Assembly (NCBI RefSeq): GCF_017255185.1
Contig: NZ_JAFKCZ010000010.1
Location: forward strand, 122,052 to 186,051
DNA length: 64,000 nt
Source: Parahaliea mediterranea
Lineage (GTDB): Bacteria; Pseudomonadota; Gammaproteobacteria; Pseudomonadales; Halieaceae
Direction: 5' to 3'
Below are positions 54,064-63,505 of this stretch, piece by piece. Each line of letters starts with the position of its first letter. Positions within the stretch are counted from its first letter, which is position 1. Both the position numbers and the translations under genes were made by a program. Under the pieces are notes generated by a model. That model had not been told where the DNA came from, searched no databases, and was given only the letters and a program-made list of their open reading frames with translations.

Positions 54064-54232
54064 TGCTGCCTCATCCTTGTGATGCGAAGTCCGGCCTCGC
54101 CGGCTTCCTGATACTCCTCGAGGTAGGCAATGAGGCGGGGAGCCACTCTACAGACGAGGTCAGTCAGTGCTGCCTCCAGGGCCGAACGGCCTCCCCGGTA
54201 ACTGGTGAAAAACCCTACCACTTCGTTGGTAT
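54064..54232 (-). ncRNA. Candidate bridge RNA of the IS110 element
   Basis: Read on the minus strand, upstream of the transposase. Target loop: outer stem CGGGGAGGCC (54188-54197) with GGCTCCCCG (54136-54144), inner stem GAGG (54173-54176) with CCTC (54156-54159). Left guide TTCGGCCCT (54178-54186) equals the target's left side including core CT; right guide TCTGTAG (within 54147-54154) is complementary to the target's right side CTACAG. Donor loop: outer stem GCCTCAT (54130-54136) with ATGAGGC (54068-54074), inner stem GAAG/CTTC (54104-54107, 54086-54089). Guide GAGTATC (54110-54116) equals the right-end tip, and ACAAG (54076-54080) is complementary to CTTGT at the left-end tip. Confidence 0.8.
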
Positions 54233-54244
54233 GCAACATACAAG

Positions 54245-54512
54245 GGCCGAATTCATTCGGCCAACACCCAGCGCCCCCTCTGTAGAACCGAATTCATTCG
54301 CCCAACACCCGGCATCCCCCCTGTAGGACCGAATTCATTCGGCCAACACCCGGCGCCCCCCCTCTGTAGAACCGAATTCATTCACCCAACACCCGGCATC
54401 CCCGCTGTAGGGCCGAATTCATTCGGCCAACACCCGGCGCCCACTCTCTGTAGGGCCGAATTCATTCGGCCAACGCCCGGCATCCCCCCTGCAGGGCCGA
54501 ATTCATTCGGCC
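54245..54512. repeat. Array of seven palindromic repeats with alternating 41/43-nt spacing
   Basis: Copies of CCGAATTCATTCGG-type palindromes begin near 54247, 54288, 54329, 54372, 54413, 54456 and 54497. Two linker types alternate (CCAACACCCGGCGCCC.. and CCAACACCCGGCATCC..), so the true unit is an 84-nt dimer. Some copies have decayed arms (AACCGAATTCATTCACCC). The first copy was split by the IS110 element. From 54513 to 54678 only degraded repeat sequence is seen before ubiE. Confidence 0.9.
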
Positions 54513-54678
54513 AACCCCAAGCGACCATTTTCACTCCCCCGCAGGGCCGGGAGCCCCCCTCTTTCCGGAATACAGCAGCCCCTATTTACAGGTCATTCAT
54601 CCGCCCGGTCACGGCCCATTACGACACTCACCTACAACGCGCTACAATGCGCGCTCGGACGAACCGGGCGGAGGCCCC

Positions 54679-55428
54679 ATGAGCGACAAGCAAAGCACCC
54701 ATTTCGGCTATCGGGAAGTCGACAACGACGCCAAGGCGGACCTGGTGGCCAACGTCTTCCACTCGGTGGCCTCCCGCTACGACCTGATGAACGATTTGAT
54801 GTCCGGGGGCATCCACCGCATCTGGAAACGCTTCGCCATCGAGCTGTCGGGGGTGCGCAAGGGCAATGCGGTACTGGACATCGCCGGCGGCACCGGCGAC
54901 CTCGCGGCGCGCTTCAGCCGCATTGTCGGCGACCAGGGCCGGGTGGTGCTGGCGGACATCAACGACTCCATGCTGCGGGTGGGACGCGACAAGCTCATCG
55001 ACACCGCTCATCAGGGCAACATCGAGTTCGTGCAGGCGGACGCCCAGGACCTGCCCTTCCCCGACGACAGCTTCGACTGCGTGACCATCGCCTTCGGCCT
55101 GCGCAACGTCACCGACAAGGACCGCGCCCTGCGCTCCATGCTGCGCGTCCTCAAGCCCGGGGGCCGGCTGCTGGTGCTGGAGTTTTCCAAGCCCGAGAGC
55201 GAACTGCTGGGCAGGGCCTACGACGGCTACTCCTTCCGGGTGCTGCCGCTGATGGGCCGGCTGGTGGTGGGCGACAGCGACAGCTACCAGTACCTGGCGG
55301 AATCGATCCGCATGCACCCGGATCAGGAAACCCTCAAGCAGATGATGGAGGACGCGGGCTTCGCGCGCGTCGAATACCACAACATGACCGGCGGCATCGT
55401 CGCCCTGCACCGGGGCGTCAAGGCCTGA
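54679..55428 (+). CDS. ubiE: Ubiquinone/menaquinone biosynthesis C-methyltransferase
   Basis: 249 aa. Methylates the ring in ubiquinone synthesis. Signature [17 protein letters not shown], motif [27 protein letters not shown]-type [11 protein letters not shown] and [15 protein letters not shown]. Head of the ubiE-ubiJ-ubiB-hisI-hisE-tatABC cluster, which has the same order in Pseudomonas. Confidence 0.97.
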   Translation: MSDKQSTHFGYREVDNDAKADLVANVFHSVASRYDLMNDLMSGGIHRIWKRFAIELSGVRKGNAVLDIAGGTGDLAARFSRIVGDQGRVVLADINDSMLRVGRDKLIDTAHQGNIEFVQADAQDLPFPDDSFDCVTIAFGLRNVTDKDRALRSMLRVLKPGGRLLVLEFSKPESELLGRAYDGYSFRVLPLMGRLVVGDSDSYQYLAESIRMHPDQETLKQMMEDAGFARVEYHNMTGGIVALHRGVKA

Positions 55429-55429
55429 C

Positions 55430-56065
55430 ATGGGCCCCTCCCCGACCCTGCATACCGCGGCGCTCGCCGGCCTCGAGGGCCTGCTCAACCGCGCCCTGGC
55501 CCTGGACCCGGAAAGCGGCCGCGCCCTCGCCGCCCTGGATGGCCGCGTGTTTGCCCTGGACTGTACCGCGCCGCATTTCCAGGTCTACCTGCTGCCTTCC
55601 ACCGACGGCCTGCAGCTGGCGGGCCACTGGGAGGGCGAGGTCACCACGCGGGTGCGCGGCGAAGCCGCCGATTTCGCCGAGCTGGCCACCGCCACGGACC
55701 CCGCCGCCGCGCTGATCAACGGCAATCTCACCCTGGAGGGTGACAGCGCCCCGCTGATCGAGCTGCAGAAAGCGCTCGCCGGCCTGGAGCTCGACTGGGA
55801 GGCGCCGCTGGTGGACAACCTGGGCGACGTGGCCGGCCACCAACTGGCCGAGGCCTTCCGCGGGCTGTTTTCCTTTTCCCGCCAGGCCCACGCCAGCCTC
55901 GAACGACAGCTGGAGGAGTTCATCCACGAAGAGGCGCGACTCAGTCCGCCGCGGCTGGAGCTGGAGGACTTCTACCGCGACGTCGGCACGCTGGCCGAAC
56001 GCAGCGAGCGCCTGGCCTCGCGCATCGAACGCCTGAAGGCACGCATCCGGCGCCTATCGCAATGA
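55430..56065 (+). CDS. ubiJ: Ubiquinone biosynthesis accessory factor UbiJ
   Basis: 211 aa. N-terminal SCP2-like lipid-binding domain ([59 protein letters not shown] as pattern) and a C-terminal coiled coil ([31 protein letters not shown]). UbiJ scaffolds the ubiquinone-making complex. Starts 1 nt after the ubiE stop and overlaps ubiB by 4 nt. Confidence 0.93.
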   Translation: MGPSPTLHTAALAGLEGLLNRALALDPESGRALAALDGRVFALDCTAPHFQVYLLPSTDGLQLAGHWEGEVTTRVRGEAADFAELATATDPAAALINGNLTLEGDSAPLIELQKALAGLELDWEAPLVDNLGDVAGHQLAEAFRGLFSFSRQAHASLERQLEEFIHEEARLSPPRLELEDFYRDVGTLAERSERLASRIERLKARIRRLSQ

Positions 56066-57723
56066 ACTTCTCGTTTTCACGTGCCCGGCGGGCGGTAAAA
56101 ATCCTGCGGGTGGCCGGCCGCCACCGCCTGGACACCTTTTTCGAGAGCGAGCAGCTGCCCGGCTGGCTGCGGCTGGCCTTCCGCCTGTCCCCCTGGCGCC
56201 TGGGCCCGGCGCCGTCACAGTCCCCGGGGGTGCGGCTGCGCATGTCGCTGGAGGAACTGGGGCCGGTGTTCATCAAATTCGGCCAAATCCTGTCCACCCG
56301 GCGCGACCTGCTGCCCCCGGAACTGGCCGAGGAGCTGGCCAAACTGCAGGACAAGGTGCCGCCCTTCCCCGAGCAGGAATCGGTGGCGATCATCGAGCGC
56401 GCGCTGGGCAAGCCGGTGGCCGAGCTGTTCGCCAGCTTCGAGGCCAAGCCGCTGGCTTCCGCCTCGGTGGCCCAGGTTCACGGCGCCACCCTGAAGAGCG
56501 GCGAGCAGGTCGTGGTCAAGGTGGTGCGACCGGGCATCGAGCCGATCATTCGCCAGGACCTCGCCCTGCTCTACACCCTCGCGCGGCTGGTTGAACGCTA
56601 CCTGCCCGACGGACGCCGCCTGCGCCCGGTGGAAGTGGTGTCGGACTACGAGATCACCATCCTCGACGAACTGGACCTGTCGCGTGAAGCCGCCAATGCC
56701 TCCCAGCTGCGGCGTAACTTCGAGGACAGCCCGCTGGTGTACATTCCCCAGGTGCACTGGGATTACACCCGGCACAACGTCTTCGTCATGGAGCGCATCA
56801 GCGGCATTCCGGTCACCGATATCGAGGCCCTCAAGGCCCGCGGCACCGACCTCAAGTTGCTGGCGGAAAGGGGTGTGGAGATTTTCTTCACCCAGGTATT
56901 CCGCGACAGCTTCTTTCACGCCGACATGCACCCGGGCAACATCTTCGTCGACGCCACCGTGCCCTCCGACCCCACCTACATCGCGGTGGACTGCGCCATC
57001 ATCGGCAGCCTGTCGGATTCCGACCAGTACTACCTGGCGCGCAACCTGCTGGCCATTTTCCACCGCGACTACCACGAGTGCGCGCAACTGCACGTGGAGT
57101 GCGGCTGGGTGCCGCCCCAGACCCGGGTGCAGGACTTCGAGTCGGCCATGCGCGCGGTGTGCGAGCCGGTCTTCGAGCGCCCCCTGAGCGAGATTTCCTT
57201 CGGCCAGCTGCTCATCTACCTGTTCCGCACCGCGCGCCGCTTCGACATGGAAGTGCAGCCCTCCCTGGTACTGCTGCAGAAAACCCTGCTCAATATCGAG
57301 GGCCTGGGCCGCCAGCTATACCCCGACCTCAACCTCTGGGACACCGCCCAGCCCTACCTGGAGCGCTGGATCCAGGAGCGCTACTCGCCCCAGTCCCTGT
57401 TCCGCCGCCTGCAGCGCCACGCCCCGTCCTGGCTGGAGCAACTGCCGGCGCTGCCGGACGCGGTGCTGGAGAACCTGCAGCACGCCCGGGACGCCGACCG
57501 CCAACTGGTCAACCAACGACAGCGGGTGGTGGAACTACAGCGGCAACAGCAACGGGAAACCGCGCGCCGCAAGCGCCACCTGATCGCCGCGATGGCCTGC
57601 GTGGGCGCCGCCGCGGTGGCCTACCCCGGCGGCCTGGCGCTGCTGTCCCAGGCACCGGTTCTCAGCTGGGTGCTCGGTGGCGCGGCATTGGTCTTGGTGT
57701 GGCCCCGGGACCCGGAGAGCTAA
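56062..57723 (+). CDS. ubiB: Ubiquinone biosynthesis protein UbiB (atypical kinase/ATPase)
   Basis: 553 aa. The UbiB hallmark KFGQ (KxGQ, in [19 protein letters not shown]) and the Ala-rich-loop equivalent [11 protein letters not shown] are present, with catalytic [12 protein letters not shown] and the metal-binding Asp of YIAVDCAI. Two hydrophobic C-terminal segments ([22 protein letters not shown] and [12 protein letters not shown]) anchor it to the inner membrane. Confidence 0.96.
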   Translation: MNFSFSRARRAVKILRVAGRHRLDTFFESEQLPGWLRLAFRLSPWRLGPAPSQSPGVRLRMSLEELGPVFIKFGQILSTRRDLLPPELAEELAKLQDKVPPFPEQESVAIIERALGKPVAELFASFEAKPLASASVAQVHGATLKSGEQVVVKVVRPGIEPIIRQDLALLYTLARLVERYLPDGRRLRPVEVVSDYEITILDELDLSREAANASQLRRNFEDSPLVYIPQVHWDYTRHNVFVMERISGIPVTDIEALKARGTDLKLLAERGVEIFFTQVFRDSFFHADMHPGNIFVDATVPSDPTYIAVDCAIIGSLSDSDQYYLARNLLAIFHRDYHECAQLHVECGWVPPQTRVQDFESAMRAVCEPVFERPLSEISFGQLLIYLFRTARRFDMEVQPSLVLLQKTLLNIEGLGRQLYPDLNLWDTAQPYLERWIQERYSPQSLFRRLQRHAPSWLEQLPALPDAVLENLQHARDADRQLVNQRQRVVELQRQQQRETARRKRHLIAAMACVGAAAVAYPGGLALLSQAPVLSWVLGGAALVLVWPRDPES

Positions 57724-57800
57724 AGGGCCTGCCCACAGTGACTGAACAGCCCAACTGGCTAAGACAGCCTGCCCGCCCTGTGCCATAATGCGCGACCTGT

Positions 57801-58211
57801 ATGAGTGAATTTGACGACATTGCAAAAGCCGTGGAACAGGTGAACTGGAACGACCAGGGTCTGGTGCCGGCGATCGCCCAGGACTGGCGCAGCGGCGAAG
57901 TGCTGATGCTGGCCTGGATGAACCGGGAAGCCCTGGAACTCACCCTGCGCGAGGGCCGCGCCGTCTACTGGTCCCGCTCGCGCGGGGCGCTGTGGCGCAA
58001 GGGCGAGTCCTCCGGCCACGTTCAGCACCTGAAGGAACTGCGGCTGGACTGCGACGCCGACACCGTGTTGATGAAAGTGGAGCAGGTGGGCGATATCGCC
58101 TGCCACACCGGCCGCCGCAGCTGCTTTTACCAGCGGCGGGAGGCGGGCGAGTGGCGCGCGGTGGAGCCGGTGCTGAAGGACCCCGACAGCATTTACCCGG
58201 GCAAGGCATGA
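57801..58211 (+). CDS. hisI: Phosphoribosyl-AMP cyclohydrolase
   Basis: 136 aa. Third step of histidine synthesis. Motifs: [37 protein letters not shown], and the metal Asp/Cys residues in CDADTVL and [10 protein letters not shown]. Stand-alone HisI (not fused to HisE), overlapping hisE by 4 nt. Confidence 0.96.
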   Translation: MSEFDDIAKAVEQVNWNDQGLVPAIAQDWRSGEVLMLAWMNREALELTLREGRAVYWSRSRGALWRKGESSGHVQHLKELRLDCDADTVLMKVEQVGDIACHTGRRSCFYQRREAGEWRAVEPVLKDPDSIYPGKA

Positions 58212-58561
58212 ACGAACTACTGCAACAATTGGATGCCACACTCGCCGCGCGCCGCGCGGCCGACCCCGCGGACTCCTATGTCGCCAGCCTGCACCACAAG
58301 GGGCTGAATAAGATACTCGAAAAGGTGGGCGAGGAAGCGACCGAGGTCATACTCGCCGCCAAGGACGCCGCAGCGGGCGGTGACGGCGAGCGCGATGCAC
58401 TGGTTGGCGAGGTGGCCGACCTGTGGTTCCACTGCATGGTCATGCTCTCGCACCTCGACCTGGACAGCGACGCGGTGCTGGAATGCCTGCGGCAGCGCTT
58501 CGGCCTGTCGGGACTGGCGGAGAAAGCGGCCCGCGGGGGCGCGCAATCGGACAATGGATAA
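58208..58561 (+). CDS. hisE: Phosphoribosyl-ATP pyrophosphatase
   Basis: 117 aa from the ATG at 58208 overlapping the hisI stop. MazG-like fold: [31 protein letters not shown] and [18 protein letters not shown], with the metal-binding EExxE-type residues. Second step of histidine synthesis. The longer frame to 57992 lies inside hisI. Confidence 0.95.
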   Translation: MNELLQQLDATLAARRAADPADSYVASLHHKGLNKILEKVGEEATEVILAAKDAAAGGDGERDALVGEVADLWFHCMVMLSHLDLDSDAVLECLRQRFGLSGLAEKAARGGAQSDNG

Positions 58562-58625
58562 CAGACGCGCAAGCAGGTAGGCGGCAATGCCTGTCGGCTT
58601 GCCGGATTAATAGCGGGAGACAAAC

Positions 58626-58862
58626 ATGGGTTTAGGCGGTATCAGTATCTGGCAACTGCTGATCATTCTGGCAATCGTGATCATGCTGTTCGGCACCAAG
58701 CGCCTGCGCAACCTCGGTAGCGACCTGGGCAGCGCGGTCAAGGGCTTTCGCAAGAGCATCCAGGACGAGGGCGACGACAACGCCAAGAAAGGTGATGCCG
58801 GCGAGGAAGATCCCGCCGCCATGCGCGAGCAACCCGAACAGGACCGCAACAAAGAGCAGTAG
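58626..58862 (+). CDS. tatA: Sec-independent translocase protein TatA
   Basis: 78 aa. One N-terminal membrane helix ([18 protein letters not shown]) followed by [24 protein letters not shown], the TatA FG-hinge and amphipathic helix, and an acidic tail. GGGAG lies upstream of the ATG. First of tatABC. Confidence 0.97.
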   Translation: MGLGGISIWQLLIILAIVIMLFGTKRLRNLGSDLGSAVKGFRKSIQDEGDDNAKKGDAGEEDPAAMREQPEQDRNKEQ

Positions 58863-58871
58863 GGCCCGGGC

Positions 58872-59210
58872 GTGTTCGACATCGGCTTCCTCGAGCTGGT
58901 CATCATCGCCGCGGTCGCGCTGCTGGTGATCGGGCCGGAACGACTGCCCGGCGCGGTGCGCACGGGCGCGCTGTACTTTCGGCGCATCAAGCGCGGTTTC
59001 AACGACATCCGCCAGGAAGTGGAGCAGGAACTGCACAACGATGCGGTCATGCAGGAACTGAAAAAGACCCGCGACCAGGTCAGCGACCAGACCGGTCAAT
59101 GGCGCGACGACATCAGCCGGGCCGGTGAGCAATTCGAGCGCGACCTTCGCCTCGAGGACGACACGCCCGCCCCGCCGCCTGCCGAGCCCCCAGAGAAACC
59201 CCGGGAATGA
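58872..59210 (+). CDS. tatB: Sec-independent translocase protein TatB
   Basis: 112 aa with a GTG start. [26 protein letters not shown] is the TatB N-terminal helix with the conserved Glu-Leu and GPERLP; long amphipathic helix after it. Overlaps tatC by 4 nt. Confidence 0.96.
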   Translation: MFDIGFLELVIIAAVALLVIGPERLPGAVRTGALYFRRIKRGFNDIRQEVEQELHNDAVMQELKKTRDQVSDQTGQWRDDISRAGEQFERDLRLEDDTPAPPPAEPPEKPRE

Positions 59211-59962
59211 CCGACGACCACACCGACCAGCCGATGCCGCTGGTGGCCCACCTCACCGAACTCCGCGACCGCCTGCTGCGGGCCCTGCTCGCGGTGCTGG
59301 TGGTGTTCATCGGGCTGTTTCCCTTCGCCAACGAGATTTACGCCTACGTCTCCGAGCCCCTGCGGGCCATTCTCCCGGAAGGCGCCAGCATGATCGCCAC
59401 CGAGGTGGCGTCGCCCTTTCTCACGCCCTTCAAGCTGACCCTGGTCGCCGCGATCTTCCTGGCGATTCCCTATGTGCTGTACCAGGTCTGGAGCTTTATC
59501 GCCCCGGGCATGTACCGCCACGAGAAGCGCCTGGCGATCCCGCTGCTGGCCTCCAGCGTGGTGCTGTTCTACGCCGGAGCGGCCTTCGCCTACTTCGTGG
59601 TGTTCCCGCTGATCTTCGCCTTCTTCACCAGCGTCGGTCCCGAGGGCATCACCATCATGACCGACATCAACCGCTACCTCGACTTCGTGCTGAAGCTGTT
59701 CTTCGCCTTCGGCATTGCCTTCGAAATCCCCATTGCCGCGGTGCTGTTGATCTGGGCCGGCATCACCACCCCCGAGGCCCTGGTGCGCAAGCGCCCCTAC
59801 ATTATCGTGGGCTGCTTCGTTTTCGGCATGCTGCTGACACCGCCGGATATCATCTCCCAATCGCTGCTGGCCATCCCGATGTGGATTCTGTTCGAATTCG
59901 GCGTGTTCTTCGGCCGCCTGGTGCAGCGGCGCAGGGATGCCGCAGAGCAGGCACAGGACTGA
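59207..59962 (+). CDS. tatC: Sec-independent translocase protein TatC
   Basis: 251 aa, six membrane segments. N-terminal [21 protein letters not shown] is the TatC signature that binds the twin-arginine signal; further [23 protein letters not shown] and [14 protein letters not shown]. Receptor core of the Tat translocase for folded proteins. Confidence 0.97.
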   Translation: MTDDHTDQPMPLVAHLTELRDRLLRALLAVLVVFIGLFPFANEIYAYVSEPLRAILPEGASMIATEVASPFLTPFKLTLVAAIFLAIPYVLYQVWSFIAPGMYRHEKRLAIPLLASSVVLFYAGAAFAYFVVFPLIFAFFTSVGPEGITIMTDINRYLDFVLKLFFAFGIAFEIPIAAVLLIWAGITTPEALVRKRPYIIVGCFVFGMLLTPPDIISQSLLAIPMWILFEFGVFFGRLVQRRRDAAEQAQD

Positions 59963-60034
59963 ACAGTCGCCTATTTCCCCCGCCCGGGGCCAGGTAATAC
60001 ACTACCCTCCGTGCCCAACGACACGGACAGCCGC

Positions 60035-61693
60035 ATGAGCCTTTTCCACGCCGCCCTGCGCCACCTGCTGCTCGCCAGCCTGCTGGCCTGCCTTCCCGCC
60101 GCCGCCCAGGAGGGTGAAGACAGAAACATTCGGGAGATCATCGAGGCGGAGCACCAGGCGCGAAAACTCGCCGAGGAAAAAACCGACGAGGCGCCGGGCA
60201 GCCTGGAGTCCATGTCGACGCCGCTGGATTCGATTCTCGGCCTCAGGGAAGCCCTGCTCGCCAACGACTTCCAGCGGGCGGGCCAGTTTCTCGATATGCG
60301 CTATCTCCCGGAAGCGGTCGAGGCCTACGAGCCCGCCACGCTGGTCCGCGCCCTGTCGAACGTGTGGCGCCAACAGAACATTGTCGACCTGTCCGCGCTC
60401 AGCGATTCGCCGGAGGGCAATCTCAACGACGGCCTGCCGCGCTACCGCGACCTGCTGGGCCATGTGACCACCTCCACCGGGGACGTACCGATCTACCTGC
60501 AGCGGGTCCCCGACGACAGTGGCAAGCGCGTGTGGAAAATATCCAACGCGAGCGTCGCGCAGATTCCCATGCTCTGGGACGAGCTGGGCTACAGCCCGGT
60601 CGCCGTATTCCTCGCCACCCATTTGCCCGACTTCCACTTTCTGGGCATGGACAACTGGCAGCTGATCGCCACCGTACTGATCGTGTTGCTGGCCTGGCCC
60701 CTGGCGACCCTCGCCAGCGGCCTCCTGTCCCGGGTGGCGCTGTTGATTCCCAACCGCTTTCCCCTGGGCATCAAGCGGTTTTTCCGGGTCTCGTTCCGCA
60801 TTTTCCTGTTTATCTTCATCACCCGCTGGCTGATTGGCCAGTTGGGACTGTCCCTCACGGCGCGCATCATGCTGGAGTCCAGCGGGCTGGATTACTTCGC
60901 CTTTACCGTCCTGCTGCTGGGCCTGATGTCGCTGGTGCGCGACTACAACATGCGCCGCCTCGAGCATCTCGGCCACACCCAGTACGTCGCCCTGCTGCGG
61001 CCGCTGACCACCATGCTCAAGGTGGTCGCGGTCGTCATCATCGCCCTGGTCTGGGCGGAGAACGCGGGCTACGACATGACCACCATTCTCGCCGGCCTCG
61101 GCGTGGGCAGCCTGGCGGTGGCCCTGGCGGCCCAGAAAACCATGGAGAACATCATCGGCGCGGTAACGCTGTATACCGCGCGCCCGGTCAACCCGGGAGA
61201 CCTGTGCCGCTTCGGCAACATTGTCGGGCGGGTGGAGGAGATCGGCCTGCGCTCGACCACGATCCGCACCCTCGACCGCAGCCTCATGGTGGTGCCCAAT
61301 TCCATGTTCTCCTCCACCGAGATCGAGAATATCAGCGCCCGGGACCGCATTCGCTACTACAACGAGTTGCGCCTGCAACTGATCTCGCGCCCGGCGATGG
61401 AGGCGCTGCTCGCGAGCATGAACGACATTTTCAAGCGGCATGAGAAGGTCGTGCCGGACACCCTGAGCCTGCGCTTCGCGCGCATCGAGGACGCCACCGC
61501 CGTGCTGCGCATCGACGCCGGCATCGCCACCACCGACTTCCAGGAATTCCTTGCGGTCGCGGAAGAGCTCAACCTGCAGATCGTGGACTGCATAGAAGCC
61601 TCCGACAGCCGCTTCACCGGGCCGGGACAAATGATGCAGGTGGCGCAGATCGAAGAGAGCGCCGTGCAGCACGTCCCCGAGAGCGAAGACTAA
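60035..61693 (+). CDS. MscS-family mechanosensitive ion channel protein
   Basis: 552 aa from the ATG at 60035, which starts a good signal peptide (MSLFHAALRHLLLASLLACLPAAAQ); the frame opens at a GTG 24 nt upstream. A periplasmic domain of about 170 residues is followed by four or five membrane helices and the MscS core: pore helix LAGLGVGSLAVALAAQKTMENIIGAVTLYTARPVNPGDLC (pattern), then the beta domain VGRVEEIGLRSTTIRTLDRSLMVVPNSMF. Larger than MscS, similar to YbdG/MscM-like proteins. 73 nt after tatC and 7 nt before the ABC gene. Confidence 0.92.
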   Translation: MSLFHAALRHLLLASLLACLPAAAQEGEDRNIREIIEAEHQARKLAEEKTDEAPGSLESMSTPLDSILGLREALLANDFQRAGQFLDMRYLPEAVEAYEPATLVRALSNVWRQQNIVDLSALSDSPEGNLNDGLPRYRDLLGHVTTSTGDVPIYLQRVPDDSGKRVWKISNASVAQIPMLWDELGYSPVAVFLATHLPDFHFLGMDNWQLIATVLIVLLAWPLATLASGLLSRVALLIPNRFPLGIKRFFRVSFRIFLFIFITRWLIGQLGLSLTARIMLESSGLDYFAFTVLLLGLMSLVRDYNMRRLEHLGHTQYVALLRPLTTMLKVVAVVIIALVWAENAGYDMTTILAGLGVGSLAVALAAQKTMENIIGAVTLYTARPVNPGDLCRFGNIVGRVEEIGLRSTTIRTLDRSLMVVPNSMFSSTEIENISARDRIRYYNELRLQLISRPAMEALLASMNDIFKRHEKVVPDTLSLRFARIEDATAVLRIDAGIATTDFQEFLAVAEELNLQIVDCIEASDSRFTGPGQMMQVAQIEESAVQHVPESED

Positions 61694-61700
61694 GACGATT

Positions 61701-63452
61701 ATGTCATCTCCGGTCCGAGCCCTGTCGCCACTGCTGGCCATCGCCACCTTTCTCAAGCCCTACCGCCTGCGGCTGGCGGCCGCTGGCTGCGCCCTGGTGT
61801 TCACCGCCGCCGCCACATTGATGCTGGGCCGCGGCATCCAGGTGATGATCGACCGGGGCTTCGCCGGCGGCACCAGCGCCGATCTCAAGGCGGCGATCAC
61901 CCTGTTGCTGGCCATCGCCGGCGCCATGGCCGTCGGCACCTTCGTGCGCTTCTACCTGGTGTCCTGGCTCGGGGAGCGGGTCAGCGCCGATTTGCGCAAG
62001 GCGGTGTTCGACAACCTCGTCACGCTGCACCCCGGCTTCTTCGAGACCAACCGTTCCGGCGAGATCATGTCGCGCCTCACCACCGACACCAGCCTGCTGC
62101 AGACCATCATCGGCTCATCCCTGAGCATGGCCCTGCGCAGCAGCCTGACCCTGGCGGGAGCCCTGGTGATGATGTTTATCACCAACCTCAAGCTGAGCCT
62201 GATCATCACCGCCAGCGTGCCCCTGGTGCTGCTGCCGATGCTGGTCTACGGCCGCCGGGTACGCCGCCTGTCCAACCGCAGCCAGGACAGTATCGCCAGC
62301 GTGGGCAGCTACGCCGGCGAGATTATCCAGCACATCAAAGTGGTGCAGAGCCATACCCAGGAGCCCTTCGAGTCGCGGGCCTTCGGCGGCGAGGTGGAGC
62401 GCGCCTTCGCCATCGCGCGCCAGCGCGTCCGCCAGCGCGCACTGCTGATTTGCGCCGCCATCACGCTGATGTTCACCGGCCTCTCGGCAATGCTGTGGAC
62501 CGGCGGCCAGGACGTGATCACCGGCCGCATGAGCCCCGGCGAGCTGGGCGCCTTCGTGTTCTACGCGATCATGGTGGGCACCGGCTTCGGCACCATCTCC
62601 GAAGTCTGGGGCGAGTTGCAGCGCGCCGCCGGCGCCGCCGATCGCCTGCTGGAGCTGCTGGCCACCCGCAGCGCCATCACCGGCGGCACCGCCCCCGACA
62701 CTCCCCTGGGCGAGGCCCGCATGGCTCTCGAAAGAGTGAGTTTTACCTACCCCGCCCGACCCCGGCAGCCGGCGCTGAAAGACTTTTCCCTCGATATCCC
62801 GGCCGGCAAGAGCCTGGCGCTGGTCGGCCCCTCCGGCGCCGGCAAGTCCACCGTGTTCGAACTGCTGCAGCGCTTCTACGATCCCCAGTCCGGGCGCGTC
62901 AGCCTCGACGGCCGCGATATCCGCGACCTCTCCCTGCACGCGTTGCGCTCGCACATCGCCCTGGTACCGCAGCAGCCGGCGCTGTTCACCGCCGACGTGC
63001 GCTACAACATCGCCTACGGCCGCCCCGAGGCCTCGGACACCGAAATCATCGCCGCCGCCAAGGCGGCCCACGCCCACGACTTTATCGAGGCCCTGCCCGA
63101 GGGCTACGCCAGCCACCTGGGCGAACAGGGCGTGCGCCTGTCCGGCGGCCAGCGCCAGCGCCTCGCCCTGGCCCGGGCGATCCTCAACGACCCGGAAATC
63201 CTGCTGCTGGACGAGGCCACCAGCGCCCTGGACACCGAGAGCGAATACCAGGTGCAGCAGGCCCTGCGGAAATTGATGCGCAACCGCACCACGGTGATCA
63301 TCGCCCACCGCCTGTCGACCATCCTGCACGCGGACCAGATCGCGGTGATGGATCGCGGGGAGCTGGTGGCGACCGGTACTCACGAAAGCGTGCTGCGCTC
63401 CTGTCCGCTGTATGCGCGGCTGGCTTCGTTGCAATTTCGGGATAGTGCGTGA
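61701..63452 (+). CDS. MsbA-type ABC transporter, fused permease and ATPase
   Basis: 583 aa half-transporter. Six membrane helices in the first 320 residues with the coupling segment LVTLHPGFFETNRSGEIMSRLTTD. ATPase: Walker A GPSGAGKST, Q-loop VPQQPALF, signature RLSGGQRQRLALARAIL, Walker B EILLLDEATSALD, H-loop IAHRLSTI. It belongs to the lipid A or multidrug exporter group; the substrate cannot be told from sequence. Confidence 0.92.
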   Translation: MSSPVRALSPLLAIATFLKPYRLRLAAAGCALVFTAAATLMLGRGIQVMIDRGFAGGTSADLKAAITLLLAIAGAMAVGTFVRFYLVSWLGERVSADLRKAVFDNLVTLHPGFFETNRSGEIMSRLTTDTSLLQTIIGSSLSMALRSSLTLAGALVMMFITNLKLSLIITASVPLVLLPMLVYGRRVRRLSNRSQDSIASVGSYAGEIIQHIKVVQSHTQEPFESRAFGGEVERAFAIARQRVRQRALLICAAITLMFTGLSAMLWTGGQDVITGRMSPGELGAFVFYAIMVGTGFGTISEVWGELQRAAGAADRLLELLATRSAITGGTAPDTPLGEARMALERVSFTYPARPRQPALKDFSLDIPAGKSLALVGPSGAGKSTVFELLQRFYDPQSGRVSLDGRDIRDLSLHALRSHIALVPQQPALFTADVRYNIAYGRPEASDTEIIAAAKAAHAHDFIEALPEGYASHLGEQGVRLSGGQRQRLALARAILNDPEILLLDEATSALDTESEYQVQQALRKLMRNRTTVIIAHRLSTILHADQIAVMDRGELVATGTHESVLRSCPLYARLASLQFRDSA

Positions 63453-63505
63453 TACCGGGCTTGGCGGTTGCGTCCGGATCGGGACGGCGGGTTTTCCTCA
63501 GGGGC

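Larger units (their letters stand above)
52993..54244 (-). mobile_element. IS110-family insertion sequence inserted in a palindromic repeat
   Basis: About 1252 bp. The left flank ends CCACCCTGTAG (AG at 52991-52992) and the right flank is AG (54243-54244) then GGCCGAATTCATTCGGCC. Joining them over a single AG rebuilds CTGTAGGGCCGAATTCATTC, exactly the consensus of the adjacent array. So the element entered one repeat copy with a 2-nt core (CT in element orientation), as for IS621. There are no terminal inverted repeats, also typical of IS110. Transposase and a leader RNA are annotated separately. Confidence 0.9.

Noticed and set aside
54060..54326. 88-codon plus-strand frame
   Set aside because: Runs antisense through the IS110 leader into the palindrome array; the leader is better explained as a structured RNA read from the other strand.
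54245..54512. CRISPR array
   Set aside because: Repeat units of about 25 nt at 41-43-nt spacing look CRISPR-like, but the linkers are two alternating near-identical sequences, not unique spacers, the repeats belong to a dispersed palindrome family, and no cas gene is near.
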